The notes under the pieces are model-generated. The model saw nothing but the letters and a program-made list of their open reading frames with translations. It searched no databases and was not told where the DNA came from. From Paenibacillus albidus (lineage in GTDB: Bacteria > Bacillota > Bacilli > Paenibacillales > Paenibacillaceae), in assembly GCF_014644435.1 (NCBI RefSeq), contig NZ_BMKR01000006.1:186001-250000 (forward strand): DNA of 64,000 nt. Reading direction: 5' to 3'. Shown here piece by piece: positions 44,703 through 52,781 of the stretch. The number at the start of each line of letters is the position of its first letter. Position 1 is the first letter of the stretch. The translations under genes were made by a program, and so were the position numbers.

Positions 44703-44815
44703 CTTGATCCCTGCCTTTCTCATCTTACAGCAAGCATAGGAAAACGGCTTAGCCGGAGTCGGCATGAGAGGTGTGCACCTCCCTTCTTCCAGCTCCTTGC
44801 AGCTTTCGAAAACGC

Positions 44816-44856
44816 AAAAAGCACCTCTTCCACGATAATCGCGAAAGAGGTGCTCC
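44816..44856 (-). terminator. Terminator of the ROK kinase gene
   Basis: AGCACCTCTTTCGCG pairs with CGTGGAAGAGGTGCT and is followed by TTTTGCGTTTT on the minus strand. Confidence 0.85.
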
Positions 44857-44924
44857 CTCATATAATGCTATACTGTTAGTTCCTAGAATACCATATATTC
44901 CAGAACAGTCAATGCCTTTTTGAA

Positions 44925-45806
44925 CTAAGCTCCATTCAGGGCCAGTGTAGCCAGTCCAAGAGCCCCGGACAGCCCCGCATTGTCGCCCAGCTGCGGCGGC
45001 ACCACATAATTGCCGATCCCCGCATTCAGCGCCGGATGCTGTACATATCCGCTCAGCAGCTCCTGCAATTTACCATGAATCAGCGGGAACAGCTGGCTTT
45101 GCTTCATAACGCCCCCACCCATAACGATCTTCTGCGGTGACAGAATCAGCACATAGTTCATCAGTGCATGCGCAAGATAGTGGGCCTCCATCTCCCAAGC
45201 CGGATGATCGGCCGGAAGTTCGCCAGCCGGCTTGCCCCAACGGTTGCCGATGGCGGGTCCGGCAGCAAGGCCTTCCAGGCAGTCGCCATGGTACGGGCAA
45301 AAACCTTCGTATGTATCCTCCGGATGGCGGCGCACCAGGATATGCCCCATCTCGGGATGTGACAGCCCATGAATCAGCTTGCCGCCTACGACTGCCCCCG
45401 CGCCAATGCCTGTCCCAACAGTGATATACAGGCAGCTGTCCAGCCCCCGGGCCGCGCCCCAGGTATATTCTCCAAGCGCTGCTCCATTCACATCCGTATC
45501 AAATCCGATCGGTACATTACACGCAGCCCCTACCGCTCCCACCAGATCAAATTGTCCCCAGTGAGGTTTCGGAGTTGTCGTAATGTACCCGTAGGTAGGA
45601 CTGCCCGGAACCGGATCAATCGGCCCAAAGGAGCCGATCCCAATCGCTTGTACATCTTGTCCGGCAAAATAGCTCAATACCTGTCCCATCGTTTCTTGCG
45701 GGGTAGTCGTCGGAAAGCTGACACGGTCCACTATCGTCCCGTCCTCATGTCCAATTCCGCATACAAATTTGGTTCCCCCTGCTTCAATCGCTCCCAACAA
45801 TTTCAT
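44925..45806 (-). CDS. ROK-family sugar kinase, fructokinase-type
   Basis: A 293-aa ATP-dependent kinase of the ROK family. Seen: the N-terminal phosphate motif (GAIEAGGTKFVCGIG), the catalytic Asp in FDTDVNGAALGE, the adenosine motif (ITVGTGIGAGAVVGG), and Zn-binding residues in HPEMGHILVRRHPEDTYEGFCPYHGDCLEGLAAGPA. It is very similar to B. subtilis GmuE/YdhR-type fructokinases. ATG at 45806 with GGGGGACT; upstream frame to 45878 lacks an SD. It has its own terminator. Glucose or mannose as substrate is not excluded. Confidence 0.9.
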   Translation of the reverse strand: MKLLGAIEAGGTKFVCGIGHEDGTIVDRVSFPTTTPQETMGQVLSYFAGQDVQAIGIGSFGPIDPVPGSPTYGYITTTPKPHWGQFDLVGAVGAACNVPIGFDTDVNGAALGEYTWGAARGLDSCLYITVGTGIGAGAVVGGKLIHGLSHPEMGHILVRRHPEDTYEGFCPYHGDCLEGLAAGPAIGNRWGKPAGELPADHPAWEMEAHYLAHALMNYVLILSPQKIVMGGGVMKQSQLFPLIHGKLQELLSGYVQHPALNAGIGNYVVPPQLGDNAGLSGALGLATLALNGA

Positions 45807-45983
45807 TACAGCCAGTCCCCCTTCTCCATGTCCAGCAAAAACCTCATTCAGGCCGCTTATAATAAAGCGCTCTCTCATGCCCTATTATAAGTCGGCAAGC
45901 GCATTATATCAAGCGGTTGACATACGGCTCAAACCGAAAAAACGGCTCGCTTGACTGAAAGGAACGGCAGAGCCTGATGATAC

Positions 45984-46022
45984 AAAAAAGGCCTCTCTGC
46001 CGATATTGGCGGAAGGGAGGCC
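45984..46022 (-). terminator. Terminator after the exonuclease gene
   Basis: GGCCTCCCTTCCG and CGGCAGAGAGGCC form a 13-bp stem (one mismatch) followed by TTTTTT on the minus strand. Confidence 0.82.
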
Positions 46023-46063
46023 CTCTTAATAATGTGGCTTCTGATGTTGTGCCTGCTCTTGCC

Positions 46064-46990
46064 CTAGCCCAGATCCCCAAGCTCGATCTGCACAATCCCG
46101 CGCTCATCCTGCACTTCGGATATCAGGTGCATCAGGCTGCCAAATTCCAGCTCCTGAAATTTGCGGGCGGCCGTCTCACGCTGCAATTGCCAGAGACATT
46201 CCGTCAGCGTGCAGACCACCGGTACGTCACAGCGGATCTCTGCCAGCTCACGGGACAGATGCAGCATATCCAGGTCAGCTTCAATCTTCGCCCGGACGCC
46301 TTTGGGTAGCAGGTGCAGATTCTCGATGACGCCCTCAACCGTACCATGTTCGGTCAGGAGTTTGAGTGCCGTCTTCTCGCCGATGCCCCGAACTCCGGGA
46401 TAGTTGTCGCTTGTGTCGCCCATGAAGCCCTTCAGGTCGATGACCTGAGCAGGCGTGAGCCCTTTTTCCTCAAACAATGAGGCCGGATCGTAAACCTTGT
46501 AATTGGAGCGGCCTTTTTTCATAATAACGACCTTGACGGTATCATTAACCAGCTGCAGCATATCATGGTCCCCGGTCAGAATATAGACCTCGGATTCGCC
46601 GCTGTAACAAGTTGCCAATGTTCCGATGCAATCATCCGCCTCGTAGCCCACCAGTCCTACGTTCGGCACGCCGATCTCGGCGACCACATCCTTGACCAGA
46701 TCAAACTGCGGAATCAGCTCCAGCGGAGGTTCAATCCGGTTGGATTTGTAGCCGTCATACTTCTCCGTACGGAACGTTCCTTTGCCCATATCCCAGCAGC
46801 ACACCACATGCGAAGGTTCAAACGTGCTTACCGCATCAAAAAAATACTGCAAAAAACCATATACCGCATTCGTCGGCAGTCCCGCCTTCGTCTTGCGGAT
46901 ATATCCTCCATAAGAGGTAGCATAAAAAGCCCGGAACAGCAGAGCCATTCCATCTACGATCAGTACTCGGCCCTTGGTTTCTGCTGTCAT
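46064..46990 (-). CDS. 5'-3' exonuclease (Pol I N-domain type, YpcP-like)
   Basis: A 308-aa FEN/XPG-type nuclease. Active-site Asp/Glu residues lie in LIVDGMALLFRAF, GYEADDCIGT, LTGDHDMLQL and DLKGFMGDTSDNYPGVRGIGEKTALKLL (the latter includes the H3TH motif). It removes RNA primers or flaps in replication and repair. ATG at 46990; a TTG at 47026 has no SD. It is 51 bp beyond the isomerase-like gene and could be the last gene of that transcript. Confidence 0.93.
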   Translation of the reverse strand: MTAETKGRVLIVDGMALLFRAFYATSYGGYIRKTKAGLPTNAVYGFLQYFFDAVSTFEPSHVVCCWDMGKGTFRTEKYDGYKSNRIEPPLELIPQFDLVKDVVAEIGVPNVGLVGYEADDCIGTLATCYSGESEVYILTGDHDMLQLVNDTVKVVIMKKGRSNYKVYDPASLFEEKGLTPAQVIDLKGFMGDTSDNYPGVRGIGEKTALKLLTEHGTVEGVIENLHLLPKGVRAKIEADLDMLHLSRELAEIRCDVPVVCTLTECLWQLQRETAARKFQELEFGSLMHLISEVQDERGIVQIELGDLG

Positions 46991-47041
46991 GAATGTAACA
47001 CCCGCTTCATTGATATTCGAACACAAGGTTCTCTATCAAGT

Positions 47042-47893
47042 CTACCTGATTCCCTTGGCAGGTTCAATGCCAAATGCACCCGCTGATTCCAGGCGCAGAC
47101 GCTGGAGCTTCCCTGCCGAAGGCAGCAGATCCTCCGGCCTTCGCATCTCCAGCACCCACGCTCCGCCGTAATTGCAGGCGGACAGCCAGGCAACCAGCGC
47201 CTCCAGCGGCAGGCTGCCCGTGCCAAGCGCCTTATGCTCATCCTCCCGGCCGCCGTTGTCGCTAAGATGCAGGGCGACCATGCGGGGCATGGCCTGCTGC
47301 ATCATCAGCAGACAGCGTCCGGTGCCCGTCATGTGGGCATGTCCGGTGTCAAACACCAGGCCCACCCTGTCCGACGCCACCTGCTCCGCCACATCCAGCA
47401 AGAACGTCATTTCCGTGCCGAGCAAGCCGGGCAGCGGCGGAACATTCTCGAGGGCAAGTGTCACGTTCGACCCTGCCGTCTGCTCCACCATTCGCTTCAG
47501 AAAATGCACTATGCGCTCTTTGGCCCCCGCTTCCTTATCCCCGCTCTCCAGCACCCCTGCATGGAGCACAACAAAACCGCAGCCCAGACGCTCCGCCAGC
47601 TGCAGCGTTTTCAGCAACAGCCCCTCAGCGCGTGCGGCCTCCACTTCATCTGCTGCCGCCGGATTGCAGCCCGTAATCGGGGCGTGGAGGCTCCAGCTAA
47701 TGCCGTGGGCAGCCGCCTTGCCAGTCAGCCATTCCAGCTCCCGCTCCGTCCAATCGAGCAATTCTTCATGCCCGCCCTCGCACATAATTTCAATCCGCTT
47801 CCAGCCCGCCTCCGCCAGCAGCTCCACCGCCTGCTTCAGCGGTCTGTCAATAAACGCATAGGTCGATACACCATAGCTTGCAAGTTCAGTCAT
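47042..47893 (-). CDS. Sugar phosphate isomerase/epimerase-like TIM-barrel protein
   Basis: A 283-aa AP-endonuclease-2/xylose-isomerase-like TIM barrel. Metal-binding residues appear at Glu in LALENVPPLPG, Asp and His in LVFDTGHAHMTG and His in VALHLSDNGG, and Glu near VLEMRRPEDL. It sits directly behind the UgpE-like permease in the transport operon (22 bp). A role in handling the imported sugar/polyol phosphate is inferred; the reaction is unknown. ATG at 47893 with AGGAGGAG. Confidence 0.85.
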   Translation of the reverse strand: MTELASYGVSTYAFIDRPLKQAVELLAEAGWKRIEIMCEGGHEELLDWTERELEWLTGKAAAHGISWSLHAPITGCNPAAADEVEAARAEGLLLKTLQLAERLGCGFVVLHAGVLESGDKEAGAKERIVHFLKRMVEQTAGSNVTLALENVPPLPGLLGTEMTFLLDVAEQVASDRVGLVFDTGHAHMTGTGRCLLMMQQAMPRMVALHLSDNGGREDEHKALGTGSLPLEALVAWLSACNYGGAWVLEMRRPEDLLPSAGKLQRLRLESAGAFGIEPAKGIR

Positions 47894-47915
47894 CCTGACT
47901 CCTCCTATACAAGGC

Positions 47916-48731
47916 TTATTTAATCCCGGAATGCATGAAGCTGTCGATAAATTGCCGCTGGAACACCAGAAAGATCAGCAGGAGCGGAGTAATGACCAGA
48001 AGCGTTGCCGCGCTGACCTCGGTCCACTGGACACCAATCTCGAAGGATTGGGCGAAAATGGACAGGCCGACGGTCAGTGGACGGTTTTCCACGGAGTTGG
48101 TGACAATCAGCGGCCACAGGAAATTATTCCATTGATAGCTGATGGATACCAGTGCAAAGGCGACATAGGTTGGCCGGGCCAGCGGAAAATAGATTTTCCA
48201 CAGCACCTGCCATTTGTTGCAGCCTTCAATCAGCGCCGCCTCCTCAAGCTCGCCTGGAATGGTCTTGAACACCTGGCGCAGCAGAAAGATGCCGAAAGCT
48301 GAGGCCAGATAGGGCAGCATGATGCCAAGCTTGGTATCCAGCAGCGTAAGCTGCTTCAGCACATTATAGTTCGGAAAAATCAGCACATCGGCCGGAATCA
48401 TAATCTGCACAAGAAACAACAGAAACACTACACCGCTGAAAGCAAAGGAAACCCGGGCGAAAGCAAACGCCGCCATGCTCGCGGTCAGCATTTGAACGGC
48501 AAAAACGCAAACTACGATAATAATCGTGTTGATATAGTATGTGGCAAAAGGCGCTGCGGACCAGACGGTGGCGAAATTGTCCAGCGTAAAGTCCAGGGAA
48601 AAGAATCCCGACAGCGCCGCCTGCCGTGGACGAAAAGCGGTGACCGTCATCCAAACAAGCGGAACGAACCAGACGGCAGCCAGCGCAAGCATTAGCAGAT
48701 TGCCGATCTTCGGCGTGATTTTTGATAACAT
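47916..48731 (-). CDS. ABC transporter permease, UgpE-like (CUT1)
   Basis: A 271-aa six-TM permease of the CUT1 class. The EAA loop is PGELEEAALIEGCNKWQVLWKIYFPL (E-E-A-A...G). It follows UgpA-like by 33 bp. The resemblance of the binding protein to UgpB suggests glycerol-3-phosphate or a glycerophosphodiester as cargo. No ATPase gene is present in the cluster. Confidence 0.9.
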   Translation of the reverse strand: MLSKITPKIGNLLMLALAAVWFVPLVWMTVTAFRPRQAALSGFFSLDFTLDNFATVWSAAPFATYYINTIIIVVCVFAVQMLTASMAAFAFARVSFAFSGVVFLLFLVQIMIPADVLIFPNYNVLKQLTLLDTKLGIMLPYLASAFGIFLLRQVFKTIPGELEEAALIEGCNKWQVLWKIYFPLARPTYVAFALVSISYQWNNFLWPLIVTNSVENRPLTVGLSIFAQSFEIGVQWTEVSAATLLVITPLLLIFLVFQRQFIDSFMHSGIK

Positions 48732-48764
48732 AGCTTCGCCTTTCCTTCCGGCGGTTGACCGGAC

Positions 48765-49646
48765 TTAATTATAGTGAATCCTTTTATCCAGACCGAAAAA
48801 CTGGACCGCTGCGATCAACAGCAGCACCGCAATCATCACGACTGTCAGCGCGGACGCCATCCCCTGGTCCCAGAAGCTGAAGGCCGTCTCGTAAATATAG
48901 TACAGCAGCAGATTACTGGCATTGTTCGGGCCGCCTTTGGTCATAATCATCAGATGGTCCACCAGTTTAAAGGCATTGGTCAGCGCCACAATACTGACAA
49001 ATAGTGTAGTCGGCATCAGCAGCGGAAAGGTGATTTTGCGGAACACGGTAAACCGGCTGACTCCATCCACATGGGCAGCTTCATACAGCTCTTTCGAAAT
49101 ATTTTGCAGGCCTGCCAGATAAAAAATCATAAAATAGCCGGCTTCCTTCCACACCACCATGAGAATCATCGCCCACATCACAAGCCCCGGCGTTCCCAGC
49201 CAATTTATGCCGCTCCCGCCGAACCAGGAGAATACCCTGCTCATCAGCCCGTATTCCGGCGTATAGATGAACAGCCAGATATTGGCGGCGGCAATCATCG
49301 GGATCAGGGTGGGATAAAAGAAGGCGGCCCGCATAAATCCCTTGCCGCGCAGCGCCTTATTGGCAAAAACGGCCATAAGCAGAGCCAGGGCAATTCCGGC
49401 AGGAACCGTCCCCAGCGCAAACCATACATTATTGCTCATTACCTTCCGGAAAACCTCGTCTCCAAACATGGTGCGGTAATTCCCCAGGCCCACAAAAGTA
49501 GGCTCCGGGGAGGACAAGTCCGCCTGGAACAGGCTCAGCCGCAGCGTAAGAAAGATCGGATAAAACGTAAACAGCAGCAAAAACAATAAAGAAGGCAGCA
49601 GCAGCATCCAGGCAAACAGGTTGCTTTTCAGTCGTCCCGCACGCAT
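48765..49646 (-). CDS. ABC transporter permease, UgpA-like (CUT1)
   Basis: A 293-aa six-TM permease; EAA loop SKELYEAAHVDGVSRFTVFRKITFPL. The start is placed at the ATG at 49646, two bases after the binding-protein TAA (TAACATG), implying translational coupling. An ATG at 49685 inside the binding-protein gene with AAGGCGCAGG upstream is an alternative. Confidence 0.9.
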   Translation of the reverse strand: MRAGRLKSNLFAWMLLLPSLLFLLLFTFYPIFLTLRLSLFQADLSSPEPTFVGLGNYRTMFGDEVFRKVMSNNVWFALGTVPAGIALALLMAVFANKALRGKGFMRAAFFYPTLIPMIAAANIWLFIYTPEYGLMSRVFSWFGGSGINWLGTPGLVMWAMILMVVWKEAGYFMIFYLAGLQNISKELYEAAHVDGVSRFTVFRKITFPLLMPTTLFVSIVALTNAFKLVDHLMIMTKGGPNNASNLLLYYIYETAFSFWDQGMASALTVVMIAVLLLIAAVQFFGLDKRIHYN

Positions 49647-49647
49647 G

Positions 49648-50985
49648 TTACTTGTTAAACGGCGCCAGCGCTTGATCCGCTTCATCCTGCGCCTTCTTCA
49701 AAGCGTCAGCCGGGGTCATACCGCCAGTGAGTGCAGCCTGGACAGAATCACTCAGAATTTTGACGATTTTCCCGTTGTTGTGGGTCGACAATTCGGCCGC
49801 CGCATGCTCGAGCTGGTCACGGGCCACAAGCGCTGCCGGGAAATCGGCGGCATATTTCTTCATCCGATCCGTCTCATACGCAGATTTTTTAACCGCCACA
49901 TATCCCGTATCGATACTCCACTGGGCAGCACGTTCGGTCTCCGTCATGAATTTGACAAATTTCCAGGCCGCTTCCTGCTTGTTCTTGTCAATATCCTTGA
50001 AAATATAGAAGTTGCCGCCGCCGGTTGGACTGCCATATTGTTTGGCCGCCGGCAGGAAGCTGACACCGAAATCAAAGGAGGCATTCTTCTTCACATTGGT
50101 CAGATTGCCGGTCGTGTGATACATCATCGCGGTTTTCCCTTCCAGGAAATCGGAAGGCACGGTGCTCCAGTCGGTCACGCCGCCGGGCATGGCCTTATGC
50201 TTCGCCGCCAGATCCACCCAATACTGCAGGCCCTCCACATTCTCCGGCGTATTGAACATCACCTTTTTCCCGTCGGGAGTCATCAGGTTCCCGCCGTTTT
50301 GCAGGGCGAAGGTCTGGAGCATCCAGTAGGCGTAGCCGGTTACCGGAATCTCCAGCCCCCATTTGCCTCCGCCGGCCAGCTTCACCGCATATTGCTGCAT
50401 TTCGTCCCAGGTCGCAGGCGCCTTCTCCGGGTCCAGCCCTGCAGCCTTGAACATATCCTTGTTGTAATACAGCACAATAGTGCTGCGCTGGAAAGGAATG
50501 CTGTACGTTTTGCCCTCCGTTTGCGAGTTCTCCATGAAAGCCGGATAGAAATCGGACAAATAGCCGTCGCCGCCATCCTTCTCAATGAACTCATCCAGCG
50601 GAATAATCGCGTCCATATCCAGCAGGCTGAACAGCTCGGTGGATTGCAGAACCGCTACATCCGGCGGCTGTTTAGCCTGAACGCCCGCCTGGGTCTTGAC
50701 GGCGGTGTCTGCATAGCTGCCGGTATATACCGGCTTGACTGTAATATTCGGATTCTCCTTCATAAAATCTGCGGTCATCGCTTCAATCGTCGCCGTCAGC
50801 GGCCCGCCCACCGCAATCGGATAATAATAGGTAAGCTCGACTTTCTCCCCGTTCCCTGCCGCTGTCGCCGCAAGCTCCACCCCCGCATTGCCTGTTCCAT
50901 TCCCGCTGCCCGCCGAATTCCCGCAGCCTGTCAGCAGGGACAACCCGAGAGTCGCCGTCAACCCCATCGCATTCCATTTACGCAT
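49648..50985 (-). CDS. Solute-binding lipoprotein, UgpB-like
   Basis: A 445-aa family 1 binding protein with lipobox LLTGC (Cys near 21). The segment SIPFQRSTIVLYYNKDMFKA, the GLDPEKAPATWDEM motif, GGGNFYIFK and DTGYVAVKKSAYE closely follow E. coli UgpB, which binds glycerol-3-phosphate and glycerophosphocholine. Together with glpP and the GDPD gene nearby this points to the same cargo. ATG at 50985. It lies 122 bp after the HAD gene on the same strand, probably on the same transcript. Confidence 0.85.
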   Translation of the reverse strand: MRKWNAMGLTATLGLSLLTGCGNSAGSGNGTGNAGVELAATAAGNGEKVELTYYYPIAVGGPLTATIEAMTADFMKENPNITVKPVYTGSYADTAVKTQAGVQAKQPPDVAVLQSTELFSLLDMDAIIPLDEFIEKDGGDGYLSDFYPAFMENSQTEGKTYSIPFQRSTIVLYYNKDMFKAAGLDPEKAPATWDEMQQYAVKLAGGGKWGLEIPVTGYAYWMLQTFALQNGGNLMTPDGKKVMFNTPENVEGLQYWVDLAAKHKAMPGGVTDWSTVPSDFLEGKTAMMYHTTGNLTNVKKNASFDFGVSFLPAAKQYGSPTGGGNFYIFKDIDKNKQEAAWKFVKFMTETERAAQWSIDTGYVAVKKSAYETDRMKKYAADFPAALVARDQLEHAAAELSTHNNGKIVKILSDSVQAALTGGMTPADALKKAQDEADQALAPFNK

Positions 50986-51096
50986 ACCTTTAATCTCCTC
51001 CATCTGCTTATTAATGAGCAAGCAGCCTCACTGCCTTTTATCGCAGCTTGTCTACTTACTGTACCAACCGAATTGCTTGCTCCTGTAAGGGCATGG

Positions 51097-51110
51097 TAAA
51101 ACGTTTGTTA
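51097..51110 (-). promoter_or_regulatory. Possible cre-like site at the HAD/ugpB junction
   Basis: TAACAAACGTTTTA (complement) holds the 8-bp palindrome AAACGTTT with a central CG, as in CcpA/LacI sites. It lies at the end of the HAD gene, upstream of the UgpB-like gene. The flanks are not a full cre match, so this is weak. Confidence 0.3.
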
Positions 51111-51914
51111 AATTGCCGGATCGCTGCTTTCCCCCGGCAGCATCTCAGCCAGTGAGGACCAGATATAATCCGGCCGGATCGAATACTGCTCCAGATCCGC
51201 TGCGGCCGTAACCCCGGTCAGCACCAGTGCAGTCCGGATTCCATGATTCACACCGAACTGGATGTCCGTATCCATCCGGTCGCCGACCATCAGGCAGCGT
51301 TCCGGGGCCATCCCGCTCCATTCCAGTACCTTGGCGGCATAATACGCGGACGGCTTGCCGATAATCTCCGCCACCTGGCTGCAGCTTGCCGCTTCAATCG
51401 CCTTGGTCATCGCCCAGGTGTCGGGGATCAGGTCCCCGGCCACCGGGCAGTTCGGGTCGGGATTAGCCGCGATCAGAACCGCGCCACTTAGAACTGCCTT
51501 CATCGCACGGTGCAGCTTGTCATAGTTAAATTCCCTGTCCATCCCCACCAGTACATGGGTTGCGGCCAATGGATCGGCCGTAGGCTGGACCCCTCCGGCA
51601 ATCAGTTCATCCGTCAATGCCTGCTCTCCGGACACAAATACCCGGCATGGAAGGGCCATTTCTTTGAAATACGCGGCAGATACAGAAGCTGCCGTCACAA
51701 TCTCGTCAGTGTGCGCCGTAAGTCCCAGCAGCCGGAGACGATCCCTGCATTCCTCCCGCGTGCGGATAGTCGTATTGCTGAGGAACAATACCTTTTTGCC
51801 TTGCTTCCTTAAATACAGCAGCGTCTCCTGCACACCGGGCAGCAGCCGTTCGCCCAGAAATATGGTGCCGTCCAAATCGAAAAAATACGTCTCATACAAA
51901 AGCACATCCGGCAA
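51108..51914 (-). CDS. HAD-IIA family phosphatase (NagD/AraL/PGP-like)
   Basis: A 268-aa HAD hydrolase. Motif I is FFDLDGTIF (nucleophile Asp13, general acid Asp15), motif II SNTT, then the cap, IGKPSAYYAAK (motif III Lys) and motif IV MVGDRMDTDIQFG. Members dephosphorylate small sugar or glycerol phosphates and 2-phosphoglycolate. The start is a TTG at 51914 with AAGGAGG. A GlpP-type leader stands upstream, so a glycerol-3-phosphate-related phosphatase is likely (inference). It begins the transport operon. Confidence 0.88.
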   Translation of the reverse strand: MPDVLLYETYFFDLDGTIFLGERLLPGVQETLLYLRKQGKKVLFLSNTTIRTREECRDRLRLLGLTAHTDEIVTAASVSAAYFKEMALPCRVFVSGEQALTDELIAGGVQPTADPLAATHVLVGMDREFNYDKLHRAMKAVLSGAVLIAANPDPNCPVAGDLIPDTWAMTKAIEAASCSQVAEIIGKPSAYYAAKVLEWSGMAPERCLMVGDRMDTDIQFGVNHGIRTALVLTGVTAAADLEQYSIRPDYIWSSLAEMLPGESSDPAI

Positions 51915-51944
51915 TGAGTAAACAGCCTCCTTAATGGAAACAAC

Positions 51945-52042
51945 ACAAAAAACCCTTTATCCAGCACAGGAAAGAGGCATGATGAAACAAGCCGTTTCCA
52001 TGTGCTGCATAAGGGTTTTCTCTTCGTCTCCGACCCTTAAAT
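51945..52042 (-). promoter_or_regulatory. GlpP-type antitermination leader before the HAD-ugp operon
   Basis: The complement begins GGTCGGAGACGAAGAGAAAA (from 52035), then a hairpin whose arms AAAACCCTTATGCAGCACA and TGTGCTGGATAAAGGGTTTT (51949-52019) are followed by TTTTTGTGTTG. The box and terminator recur almost unchanged at 58466-58566 before the GDPD gene. glpP lies 70 bp upstream. I infer that GlpP bound to the leader, with glycerol-3-phosphate, prevents termination. Confidence 0.75.
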
Positions 52043-52111
52043 ATAATTGTAATTGCATGATCTTACCTGTTTACTATACCCGGGACATGTTATCGGCACA
52101 TTACCGGAATG

Positions 52112-52690
52112 TTAAGCTTGTGCAAAAGAATGCCACAACGTCCGGTTCCCCATCGATACTGCACTCGCCCCCGCCTGCAATGCCGTCTCGATCTCCTGGT
52201 GATCTTTGATCAGTCCGCCCGCTATGATCGGGAGCGAAGTGCTGCTGCGAAGCTCGCTGATGACGCGCGGAATTAATCCCGGCATAATCTCCAGCGCATC
52301 CGGCTCGTTCTGGCGCACATTGTGAATGCCATGCTCAAGGGCCGAGGTATCAATCAGGAACAGGCGCTGGATCGCCTGAAGTCCGCATTTTTTGGCTTGC
52401 TTGACCATGTGGCTCTTCGTGGAGATAATGCCGGTCGGGCGAATCCGCTCGGCGATATACTTGACCACAATCGGATCACTGCCGAGACCGGTGATAAAAT
52501 CCACATGCAGGAATACTTTTTTGCCGGCAGCTAAACCTTGCCGCACATATTCTTCAGCTGTAAGCAAATCGCCGATCAGCAGGAACATAATGGTCCAGCC
52601 GCTGGCACAGGCCGCCGGCAAATCCTCCGGCTTCCGCACCGCCGGGATGATCACCCTGCTGCCGGTTTCCGTGAACAACCCGTTTCTCAT
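52112..52690 (-). CDS. glpP: Glycerol-3-phosphate-responsive antiterminator GlpP
   Basis: A 192-aa TIM-barrel RNA-binding protein, the family's usual length. Motifs: LLIGDLLTAEEYV, KKVFLHVDFITGLG, TGIISTKSHMVKQAK, LFLIDTSALEHG, EIMPGLIPRVI and PIIAGGLIKDHQEIE. It binds G3P and leader mRNA to stop early termination. ATG at 52690 with GGGAGG. It sits between the GDPD gene (92 bp upstream) and the HAD leader, so its two likely targets flank it. B. subtilis GlpP acts on glpD, glpFK and glpTQ leaders. Confidence 0.95.
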   Translation of the reverse strand: MRNGLFTETGSRVIIPAVRKPEDLPAACASGWTIMFLLIGDLLTAEEYVRQGLAAGKKVFLHVDFITGLGSDPIVVKYIAERIRPTGIISTKSHMVKQAKKCGLQAIQRLFLIDTSALEHGIHNVRQNEPDALEIMPGLIPRVISELRSSTSLPIIAGGLIKDHQEIETALQAGASAVSMGNRTLWHSFAQA

Positions 52691-52781
52691 GTTATACAAC
52701 CTCCCTTCTCCAATTCTTTCTATTGTAGCAACCGATTGTTTGCGCGGGGTTAACAGCAGCCACGCAAATGCCCTCCGGCTA

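Noticed and set aside
49621-51099. 492-aa plus-strand open frame
   Set aside because: It lies entirely antisense to the UgpB-like gene and the end of the neighbouring permease gene, has no SD, and its protein is rich in Arg, His and Gln as expected for a reverse-complement frame of a GC-rich gene.
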